Below are positions 1 through 5,689 of a stretch of 6,305 nucleotides of DNA, piece after piece. Under the pieces are notes generated by a model. It was given only the letters and a program-made list of their open reading frames with translations. It did no database searches and was not told the origin of the DNA. Each line of letters begins with the position of its first letter. The stretch's first letter is position 1. A program made the translations under genes and the position numbers. This stretch comes from Glaciecola sp964643575 (GTDB taxonomy: Bacteria; Pseudomonadota; Gammaproteobacteria; Enterobacterales; Alteromonadaceae). The DNA lies in NCBI GenBank assembly GCA_964643575.1, contig CAZXTD010000216.1, positions 1 through 6,305 on the forward strand. Reading direction: 5' to 3'.

Positions 1-72
1 GAGCCACTTCATCATTGTCACTGCACTTTTCCAGTAATTACAAATTTTTCGACTTACCCAAGCTTTTCTATG

Positions 73-101
73 TTGTTTAATCTGCTTCAAACAGCGATAA
101 T
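73..101 (+). promoter_or_regulatory. Candidate sigma-70 promoter for the rsx operon
   Basis: TTGTTT at 73-78 and GATAAT at 96-101 are separated by exactly 17 bp. The -10 box matches the consensus at 5 of 6 positions and the -35 box at 3 of 6, including the leading TTG. Transcription would start near 108 and leave a leader of about 120 nt before rsxA. It is the best-spaced pair I could find upstream of the operon. A second -10-like box (TATAAG, 188-193) lacks a recognisable -35. This is read by eye only, and no operator for a known regulator was recognised. Confidence 0.4.
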
Positions 102-207
102 TAATCCTTTCAACTATTTAGCCGTATTCTCGTAGGGTGTTAAATAATGCTATGGGTTTATAGTGGCTTATATGACCCATTGCAATGTATAAGATTCAGC
201 CCTATTC

Positions 208-213
208 AAAAGG
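208..213 (+). promoter_or_regulatory. Weak, distant Shine-Dalgarno of rsxA
   Basis: AAAAGG lies 15 nt before the ATG at 229, longer than the usual 5-10 nt, and only 3 nt before an in-frame TTG at 217, too close to be used. The ATG is preferred because the protein then starts MSDLLLLLLGTVLVNN, matching the start of E. coli RsxA, whereas the TTG would add four residues with no counterpart. The poor spacing suggests modest initiation. Confidence 0.4.
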
Positions 214-228
214 TAATTGTGTAACGAT

Positions 229-807
229 ATGAGTGATTTGCTATTACTATTGCTTGGCACGGTATTGGTCAACAACTTTGTGCTTGTCCAGTTTTTGGGC
301 TTGTGCCCGTTTATGGGCGTCTCTGGTAAACTCGAGACGGCAATTGGTATGTCTATGGCAACCACATTTGTGCTTACTTTAGCCAGTTTATCGAGCTATC
401 TCGTCGAGACATACATTCTTGTGCCTCTGGAGATTAGTTACCTTCGTACCCTGAGTTTTATATTAGTAATAGCGGTGGTTGTTCAATTCACCGAAATGGT
501 TGTACGTAAAACAAGCCCTACCCTATATCGATTATTAGGTATTTTCCTACCGCTTATTACAACTAACTGCGCGGTTTTAGGCGTTGCTTTATTAAACACA
601 ACTAAACAACATAACTTTGTCGAGTCAATTGTATATGGCTTTGGTGCAGCTGTTGGTTTTTCTTTTGTCCTTATACTATTTGCGGCAATGCGCGAGCGTT
701 TGGCTGCAGCCGATGTACCGGCTCCATTTAAGGGTGCATCAATAGCGATGATAACAGCCGGTTTAATGTCTCTTGCGTTTATGGGCTTTGCAGGACTAGT
801 CAAATGA
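229..807 (+). CDS. rsxA: Rsx/Rnf complex membrane subunit RsxA
   Basis: This is an integral inner-membrane subunit of the Rsx (Rnf) electron-transport complex, family RnfA/NqrE. The product is 192 residues, close to the 193 of E. coli RsxA, and is very similar along its whole length. Six hydrophobic segments can be seen at about 5-25, 39-59, 72-92, 102-122, 133-153 and 171-191. The diagnostic motifs are LGLCPFMGVS (C26) and LPLITTNCAVLG (C114). In the Rnf/Nqr family, the equivalent cysteines of RsxA and its paralogue RsxE jointly hold an Fe-S centre in the membrane. The loop QFTEMVVRKTSPTLYRLLGI is also typical. The start at 229 is chosen over an in-frame TTG at 217 by alignment to the family. 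The stop overlaps the rsxB start (ATGA, 804-807), so translation is probably coupled. First gene of the operon, with no sign of damage. Confidence 0.97.
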   Translation: MSDLLLLLLGTVLVNNFVLVQFLGLCPFMGVSGKLETAIGMSMATTFVLTLASLSSYLVETYILVPLEISYLRTLSFILVIAVVVQFTEMVVRKTSPTLYRLLGIFLPLITTNCAVLGVALLNTTKQHNFVESIVYGFGAAVGFSFVLILFAAMRERLAAADVPAPFKGASIAMITAGLMSLAFMGFAGLVK

Positions 808-1376
808 GTCTAACCTTAATTGCCTTGCTCATTGTTGCCGTGCTTGCCTTACTATTAGGCGCAGGCTTAGGTTTTGCCTCAATTAAATTTAAAGTAGAAA
901 GCGACCCCTTAGTGGAGCAAGTCGACGCTATTTTACCGCAAACACAGTGCGGACAATGCGGTTATCCAGGATGTCGACCGTACGCAGAGGCCATTGCAAA
1001 TGGCGATGAAATCAATAAATGCCCACCCGGTGGCGAAGCAACAATAAAAGACTTGGCCAACTTAATGGGGGTCGAGGCTAAGCCTTTAGACGCAGCCCAT
1101 GGCCAAGAGGACATAAAAAAAGTGGCCTACATTCGTGAAGACGAATGTATTGGTTGCACTAAATGCATCCAAGCGTGCCCAGTAGACGCCATTGTGGGAG
1201 CTGCTAAACAAATGCATACCGTTATTATAGATGAATGCACAGGTTGCGACTTGTGTGTTGATCCTTGCCCCGTTGATTGCATTGATATGGTGGCCTTACC
1301 CCAAAGCACCCAAAACTGGCAGTGGAACTTTAATCAAACCTCAGTGGGTGATATTCCGGTTAAGGTAGTAGCGTAA
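804..1376 (+). CDS. rsxB: Rsx/Rnf complex ferredoxin-like subunit RsxB
   Basis: Polyferredoxin subunit that passes electrons between RsxC and the membrane part of the complex. It has 190 residues (E. coli RsxB has 192). A single N-terminal hydrophobic helix (about 4-26) anchors it in the inner membrane. It is followed by an Fe-S domain (PF04060 type) with C49, C52, C57 and C73 in the pattern CGQCGYPGC...C. Next comes a two-cluster ferredoxin domain: C115, C118, C121, C125 (CIGCTKCIQACP) and C145, C148, C151, C155 (CTGCDLCVDPCP). All twelve ligands for three [4Fe-4S] clusters are present. An AGGA at 792-795 inside rsxA lies 8 nt before the ATG. The start overlaps the rsxA stop by ATGA, and the stop codon directly abuts the rsxC ATG. 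An A7 run at 1115-1121 does not disturb the frame. Confidence 0.97.
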   Translation: MSLTLIALLIVAVLALLLGAGLGFASIKFKVESDPLVEQVDAILPQTQCGQCGYPGCRPYAEAIANGDEINKCPPGGEATIKDLANLMGVEAKPLDAAHGQEDIKKVAYIREDECIGCTKCIQACPVDAIVGAAKQMHTVIIDECTGCDLCVDPCPVDCIDMVALPQSTQNWQWNFNQTSVGDIPVKVVA

Positions 1377-3194
1377 ATGAGTACTTTTGCAGATTACGAC
1401 GCAATTTTAGAACGTATTACGCTAGGTCAGCTTTGGGATTTCCCTGGCGGCATTCATCCTCAACAAGAAAAAGCTCTGTCGAACAAGCAAGTGATACAGA
1501 CGATACCCTTACCTTCTCATTTATATATTCCAGTTAAACAGCATATTGGCGTTGATGGGGATATTATCGTTAAGGTTGGCGACAGAGTCTTGAAAGGGCA
1601 AGCCTTAACAAAATCAGAAAACGCCTTTGCTGTGCCAGTTCATGCTTCTTCTTCAGGCTTTGTGTGCGACATTACTGAACACCCATCAGCACATCCATCG
1701 GGTTTACCCGAAACAACTATTTGCATTGAAACCGATGGTAAAGACGAAGCTATCGAAACCAAAGGCATTAGTCAGTATACAAAAGTAGAAAAAAGCGAAT
1801 TGATAGGCGCTATTTGTGCCGCGGGTATCAGTGGATTAGGTGGGGCGGGTTTTCCAACTCACATCAAAACGAATAATGTTAAACCTGTCGAGTTTTTGAT
1901 TATCAATGGCATTGAATGCGAGCCCTATATAAGCGCTGATGACCGCTTAATGCGCGAACATGCTTGGCAAATTAGGCAAGGCATCGATATCTTGTTTCAT
2001 ATTCTTAAACCTAAACAAGTGATTGTTGCGGTCGAAGACAACAAGCCAGAAGCGCTAGAAACATTGTCGATTGCCTGCCAACAACAAAGCGATTACCTAG
2101 TGGTGAGTGTGCCAACCAAATACCCAGCTGGCGGCGAAAAACAGCTCATTCAAGTACTGACATCAAGAGAAGTACCTGCAGACGGTTTACCCATTGACGT
2201 TGGTTGCATGATGTACAACGTAGGAACATGCTATGCCATATCAGACGCCATTATTGAAGGTAAAGCACTCACCGAACGCGTTGTCACGCTAACCGGTAAA
2301 GCACTCGGCAAACCGCAAAACGTCTGGGCCAAGCTTGGTACGCCGATCAGCCATTTACTCGCAGTAAGCGAGTATCAAGCCGAACAACAATATCATCCGC
2401 GCATTATTATGGGCGGGCCGATGATGGGATTCACGCTTACCTCGGCTAAAATCCCAGTCGTTAAAATTACAAATTGTATTTTAGCTCCTGCTAAAAATGA
2501 ACTGCCCGACGTAAACGGTGAGCGCGCATGTATTCGCTGCTCGGCATGCGCAGATGCCTGCCCTGCATCACTGTTGCCGCAGCAATTATTTTGGTATAGC
2601 AAGGCGAAAGACTTTGAACTTGCCCAAGAGTACAACCTGTTCGATTGTATTGAATGTGGCGCATGTGCCTATGTTTGCCCAAGTGAAATTCCTTTGGTGC
2701 ATTACTATCGACAAGCAAAAACCAGCATCAGGCAGCAGCGTGACGAAAAAGAACATGCTGAAAAAGCGCGAATTCGTTTTGAAGCTCGTAAGGAGCGCTT
2801 AGCCAGAGAAAAAGCTGAAAGAGAAGAAAAACATCGCAAAGCCGCAGAAGCTAGAAAACAAGCGATGGAAAATAAAGGCGGCGGGGCGAAAGACAAAATT
2901 GCCGCCGCCTTGGCTCGGGCTAAAGCCAAAAAGCAAGCGTTAGCAGAGAAACAAAAACCTACTGAAGCAAAAGCAGAAAATGCACAAGCTGACGAAAAAG
3001 ACAATTCGGTTGAAACGTCAGCATCTCAAGCGAAGCCAGCAAAACTAGATGCTGAGCGCAAAACCAACACCGAGCCAAACAACGAATCATCAGACAAGCA
3101 AGACGACAAAAAGAAAAAAGTAGCCGCGGCAATTGCCAGAGCTAAAGCACGCAAAAAAGCAGCAGAACAGAACAAACAAGGAAATGATGAGTAA
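1377..3194 (+). CDS. rsxC: Rsx/Rnf complex NADH-binding Fe-S flavoprotein subunit RsxC
   Basis: Peripheral cytoplasmic subunit that oxidises NADH and feeds electrons to RsxB. It is 605 residues long, shorter than E. coli RsxC (740) because the C-terminal tail is shorter. The N-terminal part begins with LWDFPGGIHP (18-27), as in the family. The nucleotide/FMN-binding core, similar to the 51-kDa subunit of complex I, shows GLGGAGFPT (153-161), INGIECEPYISADDRLM and YPAGGEKQLI. Two 4Fe-4S motifs follow: C385, C388, C391, C395 and C424, C427, C430, C434, both CxxCxxCxxxCP. After about residue 445 the protein becomes a highly charged, Lys/Glu/Arg/Ala-rich helical region, probably coiled coil. It contains two copies of an Ala-Arg-Lys repeat at 505-521 and 579-595. 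The gene starts on the base after the rsxB stop, with TAAGGT at 1361-1366 as a possible ribosome site, and overlaps rsxD by 8 bp. Confidence 0.97.
   Translation: MSTFADYDAILERITLGQLWDFPGGIHPQQEKALSNKQVIQTIPLPSHLYIPVKQHIGVDGDIIVKVGDRVLKGQALTKSENAFAVPVHASSSGFVCDITEHPSAHPSGLPETTICIETDGKDEAIETKGISQYTKVEKSELIGAICAAGISGLGGAGFPTHIKTNNVKPVEFLIINGIECEPYISADDRLMREHAWQIRQGIDILFHILKPKQVIVAVEDNKPEALETLSIACQQQSDYLVVSVPTKYPAGGEKQLIQVLTSREVPADGLPIDVGCMMYNVGTCYAISDAIIEGKALTERVVTLTGKALGKPQNVWAKLGTPISHLLAVSEYQAEQQYHPRIIMGGPMMGFTLTSAKIPVVKITNCILAPAKNELPDVNGERACIRCSACADACPASLLPQQLFWYSKAKDFELAQEYNLFDCIECGACAYVCPSEIPLVHYYRQAKTSIRQQRDEKEHAEKARIRFEARKERLAREKAEREEKHRKAAEARKQAMENKGGGAKDKIAAALARAKAKKQALAEKQKPTEAKAENAQADEKDNSVETSASQAKPAKLDAERKTNTEPNNESSDKQDDKKKKVAAAIARAKARKKAAEQNKQGNDE
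2889..2939 (+). repeat. RsxC tail repeat, copy 1
   Basis: Encodes RsxC residues 505-521, KDKIAAALARAKAKKQA. It pairs with copy 2 about 74 residues further on, with 12 of 17 residues identical. The same kind of AAAIARAKARK unit is tandemly repeated in the long RsxC tails of enterobacteria. Here the two copies are separated by a Lys/Glu/Ala/Asp/Ser-rich linker. The likely structure is a short amphipathic basic helix. Confidence 0.8.
3111..3161 (+). repeat. RsxC tail repeat, copy 2
   Basis: Encodes RsxC residues 579-595, KKKVAAAIARAKARKKA, the second copy of the basic Ala-rich helix described for copy 1. It lies 11 codons before the stop codon, so it forms the extreme C-terminus of RsxC. Confidence 0.8.
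3178..3182 (+). promoter_or_regulatory. Shine-Dalgarno deciding the rsxD start
   Basis: AAGGA lies inside the end of rsxC. Two in-frame ATGs follow directly, at 3184 and 3187. The spacer is 1 nt to the first and 4 nt to the second, so 3187 is the likelier start. The upstream in-frame TTG at 3133 lies in the rsxC tail and would add 18 residues absent from the family. Confidence 0.55.
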
Positions 3195-4275
3195 ACTCAG
3201 CGTAGGCTCCTCGCCCCATCACCATAATCAGCAAGATACCGGAGCGGTTATGCGCTTGGTTATCTATGCGGCGATTCCTGGCATTATTATGCAAGCGGTT
3301 ATGTTTGGGTATGGCGTGCTATTGCAATTGCTGCTGGGTATTGTGACGGCGGTTGTGACAGAAATTTTAATATTGGAATGGCGCAAAAAAAATTCAGAAC
3401 GAGCCTTCAAAGACTGCAGCGCAATTTTAGCGGCAGTGCTTTTGGCCATCAGCATCCCGCCTCTAGCGCCTTGGTGGGTTATCGTCATTGGCACGTTTTT
3501 CTCAATTGCTATTGTTAAGCAATTATATGGCGGTCTCGGATACAACATGTTCAACCCCGCGATGGCCGGTTACGTGATGTTGCTTATTTCATTCCCTGTG
3601 CAAATGACATCGTGGCTGCCTCCTGTTGCCTTAACCAGTCTCAACTATACCTTGTGGGATGCGTTTCATACTGTATTTACTGGCTACACGGCTGACGGCT
3701 ACAGTATCGCGCAGTTAAAAGTCACCATAGACGGAGCAACGTCGGCAACGCCACTTGATCATCTCAAAACCTCATTAACAGAAGGCTATGTAGTATCTGA
3801 AGCGCTAAACGATAAATTATTTAATGGCAGCATTGCTCAAGGATGGGGACCTGTTGCCCTTGCCTATTTACTTGGCGGTTTATTCCTTATCAAAATGAAA
3901 GTCATTAATTGGCACATTCCCGCTAGCATGATAGCCAGCGCTTTTATTGTTGCAAGCGTATTGTTTTTGTTCGATAGCAGCACGCATGGTTCACCGTGGT
4001 TTCATTTGGTGAGTGGCAGCTTAATTGTTGGCGCGTTCTTTATTGCCACTGACCCAGTATCTGCCTCTACTACCAATAAAGGACGCATAGTATTTGGAGC
4101 CGCAATCGGTTTTTGGGTTATTGTGATTCGTACATGGGGAACCTACCCGGATGCTATTGCCTTTGCCGTTGTGTTAATGAATATGGCCGTTCCTCTTATT
4201 GATTATTATACACGCCCGCGCACCTACGGCCATCGGCACAAAGCGAAAAACATGACGTCTGGAGGGCAAAAATGA
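3187..4275 (+). CDS. rsxD: Rsx/Rnf complex flavinylated membrane subunit RsxD
   Basis: Integral inner-membrane subunit of the RnfD/NqrB family that carries covalently bound FMN and takes part in ion translocation. From the ATG at 3187 it has 362 residues (E. coli RsxD 352). About ten hydrophobic segments are visible, the first at about 22-40 and the last at about 323-340. The N-terminus reads SSPHHHNQQ, corresponding to SSPYTHNQ in E. coli. Family signatures include AISIPPLAPWW (88-98), KQLYGGLG (111-118), FNPAMAGYVMLLISFPVQM (122-140) and TDPVSASTTNKGR (288-300). The flavinylation motif DGATSATPLD (182-191) places the FMN phosphodiester on T188 by analogy with E. coli T187. It ends LIDYYTRPRTYGHR plus a short polar tail. 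The gene overlaps rsxC by 8 bp and rsxG by ATGA. An A8 run (3385-3392) sits in an intact frame and could be a site of sequencing or replication slippage. Confidence 0.96.
   Translation: MSKLSVGSSPHHHNQQDTGAVMRLVIYAAIPGIIMQAVMFGYGVLLQLLLGIVTAVVTEILILEWRKKNSERAFKDCSAILAAVLLAISIPPLAPWWVIVIGTFFSIAIVKQLYGGLGYNMFNPAMAGYVMLLISFPVQMTSWLPPVALTSLNYTLWDAFHTVFTGYTADGYSIAQLKVTIDGATSATPLDHLKTSLTEGYVVSEALNDKLFNGSIAQGWGPVALAYLLGGLFLIKMKVINWHIPASMIASAFIVASVLFLFDSSTHGSPWFHLVSGSLIVGAFFIATDPVSASTTNKGRIVFGAAIGFWVIVIRTWGTYPDAIAFAVVLMNMAVPLIDYYTRPRTYGHRHKAKNMTSGGQK
4261..4266 (+). promoter_or_regulatory. Strong Shine-Dalgarno of rsxG
   Basis: GGAGGG lies 5 nt before the rsxG ATG at 4272, inside the last codons of rsxD, where it encodes the Gly-Gly of the RsxD tail. 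It is the strongest ribosome site in the window. Together with the ATGA overlap it suggests efficient, coupled translation of RsxG. Confidence 0.75.
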
Positions 4276-4967
4276 TTGAGACCATTCGCAAAAATGGACT
4301 TATTTTAGGTGGCTTTGCACTTGCGACCACGGGTATCATTGCGCTCACCTTTGCCTACACTCACGAGCGCATTGAAGAAGCAAAAGAACGTCAGCTATTA
4401 TCTACCCTTAATCAAGTGGTCGACGAGTCAATGCACGACAATCCATTGCATTTAGATTGCATTATAGTAGACGCCGACCCGCTTTTAGGTAATCAACAAC
4501 AGCGTGTTTTTCGCTCTCGTCTGCAAGGTACTAATACAGCGCTCATTTTAGAAACAACCGCACCCGACGGTTACAGTGGCGCTATCGATTTAGTCGTCGC
4601 CATAGACGATACAGACAAAGTATTGGGCGCAAGGGTAATTGACCATAAAGAAACGCCTGGATTAGGTGACAAAATAGAACTTCGTATTAGCGATTGGATA
4701 CTAAGTTTTGAAAATACCGTATACGCCGAAGAGCGAGAGAGTCGTTGGCAAGTCAAAAAAGACGGCGGGCAATTTGATCAGTTTACCGGGGCAACGATTA
4801 CCCCTAGAGCCGTTGTTGCAGCTATTAAAAACGCCGCTATTTACGGGCAAAATAATAGACAATCTTTGTTTTCACAAGCCTCAAACTGCCCTTCTTCTAA
4901 ATTGTTGAATGAGCAAACCTTTGAAGACACTTACAAGAACCCAGTCGTCGAGCTAGGCCCAGAGTAA
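4272..4967 (+). CDS. rsxG: Rsx/Rnf complex flavinylated periplasmic subunit RsxG
   Basis: Membrane-anchored, mostly periplasmic flavoprotein of the RnfG/NqrC family with an FMN-binding domain (PF04205 type) and covalent FMN. It has 231 residues (E. coli RsxG 206). One N-terminal membrane helix spans about 10-28. The FMN domain shows TTAPDGYSGAIDLVV (95-109), HKETPGLGDKIELRISDW (125-142) and KKDGGQFDQFTGATITPRAV (162-181). The flavinylated residue is T175 in SGAT-type context (FTGATIT), equivalent to E. coli T174. The E. coli protein ends soon after the position of C206. Here about 25 further polar residues follow, ending VELGPE, with no recognised domain. Attachment of FMN needs the flavin transferase ApbE, which is not encoded in this window. 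It overlaps rsxD by ATGA and is followed by a 20-bp gap before rsxE. Confidence 0.96.
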   Translation: MIETIRKNGLILGGFALATTGIIALTFAYTHERIEEAKERQLLSTLNQVVDESMHDNPLHLDCIIVDADPLLGNQQQRVFRSRLQGTNTALILETTAPDGYSGAIDLVVAIDDTDKVLGARVIDHKETPGLGDKIELRISDWILSFENTVYAEERESRWQVKKDGGQFDQFTGATITPRAVVAAIKNAAIYGQNNRQSLFSQASNCPSSKLLNEQTFEDTYKNPVVELGPE

Positions 4968-4973
4968 AGCAAT

Positions 4974-4978
4974 GAGGA
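4974..4978 (+). promoter_or_regulatory. Shine-Dalgarno of rsxE
   Basis: GAGGA lies 9 nt before the ATG at 4988, in the only true gap between rsx genes (4968-4987). The spacing supports this start, and the protein then aligns with E. coli RsxE from its first residues. Confidence 0.7.
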
Positions 4979-4987
4979 CAAAAGTAG

Positions 4988-5689
4988 ATGAATAAAGAAT
5001 ACCTTACCCTCACCAGCCAAGGGTTGTGGAAAAACAACCCTGCTATTGTTCAGCTCTTGGGTTTATGCCCTCTGTTAGCCGTTACCGGCACATTCATCAA
5101 CGGACTCGGTCTTGGTTTAGCCACCACTTTAGTTTTGCTGGGCTCAAATATTACGGTATCGCTGGTTCGAAACTTTGTGCCAAATGAAGTACGCATCCCC
5201 ATTTTTGTTATGGTGATTGCGGCGTTTGTGACGGTTATCGAGCTATTAATGCATGCCTTCACCTATGGCTTATATCAAGTTTTGGGTATTTTTATTCCGC
5301 TTATTGTGACAAATTGCGCCATTATTGGCAGAGCCGAGGCTTATGCGTCTAAAAACCCAGTGCAATTTGCCGCATACGACGGCCTGATGATGGGGATGGG
5401 ATTTACACTAATCTTATTAGTACTTGGCGGCATGCGCGAAATTTTGGGTTTAGGGACGCTTTTTTCCGGTGCAGAGCTAATTTTTGGTGAATGGGCGAGC
5501 GCTTTAACAATTGTGCTATACCAAACAGATGCTAATTTTTTACTCGCTATTTTGCCACCTGGTGCCTTCATCGGCATGGGGCTTATCATTGCGGCTAAAA
5601 ATATGATTGATAGTGTTGTAGAAGCGCGCAAAGCCAAAGACGACAAAAAAGTGGTACATCGCGCGAGAGTTACAGGCACCGATATATGA
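4988..5689 (+). CDS. rsxE: Rsx/Rnf complex membrane subunit RsxE
   Basis: Integral inner-membrane subunit of the RnfE/NqrD family and a paralogue of RsxA, with which it forms a pseudo-symmetric pair in the membrane. It has 233 residues (E. coli RsxE 231). Signatures include QGLWKNNPAIVQLLGLCPLL (11-30, C27), GLGLATTLVL (41-50), EVRIPIFVMVIAAF (67-80), GLYQVLGIFIPLIVTNCAII (94-113, C110), GRAEAYASKNP and LPPGAFIGMGLIIAAK (189-204). About six membrane segments are visible. C27 and C110 match the cysteines of RsxA (C26, C114) and probably ligate the shared membrane Fe-S centre. The C-terminal 25-30 residues are charged and poorly conserved, as is usual. The stop overlaps the nth start by ATGA (5686-5689). 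Confidence 0.97.
   Translation: MNKEYLTLTSQGLWKNNPAIVQLLGLCPLLAVTGTFINGLGLGLATTLVLLGSNITVSLVRNFVPNEVRIPIFVMVIAAFVTVIELLMHAFTYGLYQVLGIFIPLIVTNCAIIGRAEAYASKNPVQFAAYDGLMMGMGFTLILLVLGGMREILGLGTLFSGAELIFGEWASALTIVLYQTDANFLLAILPPGAFIGMGLIIAAKNMIDSVVEARKAKDDKKVVHRARVTGTDI

Noticed and set aside
16..37. ACTG...CAGT inverted repeat resembling a LexA box
   Set aside because: The spacing is CTG-N8-CAG, not the CTG-N10-CAG of the gammaproteobacterial LexA site, and the arms match for only four to five bases.
96..106. GATAATTAATC partial palindrome as a regulator operator
   Set aside because: It is short and AT-rich, overlaps the proposed -10 box, and fits no Fur, Fnr or SoxR site well enough.
1..135. 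Open + strand frame ending in TAG at 133-135 as the tail of an upstream gene
   Set aside because: The 44-residue translation resembles no family I recognise, and the candidate promoter for rsx lies inside it. Support is too weak without the upstream sequence.
1115..1121. A7 run in rsxB, possible programmed -1 frameshift site
   Set aside because: The phase would allow slippage, but the -1 frame stops within a few codons (TGA at 1136-1138), no stimulatory structure is evident, and the zero frame encodes the complete conserved protein.
2705..3004. 99-codon minus-strand open frame opposite the rsxC tail
   Set aside because: It lies wholly antisense to the Lys/Ala/Glu-rich rsxC tail, and its Ala/Ser/Phe-rich, low-complexity translation is the mirror of that codon usage. 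The other minus-strand frames inside the rsx genes are the same kind of shadow.
3385..3392. A8 run in rsxD as a possible frameshift mutation
   Set aside because: The frame on both sides matches the RsxD family, so the gene is intact.
4972..4995. Seven-codon open frame (ATG at 4972, TAA at 4993-4995) overlapping the rsxE start
   Set aside because: It is out of frame with rsxE, lacks its own good ribosome site and contains the rsxE Shine-Dalgarno. A chance ATG is the simplest explanation.
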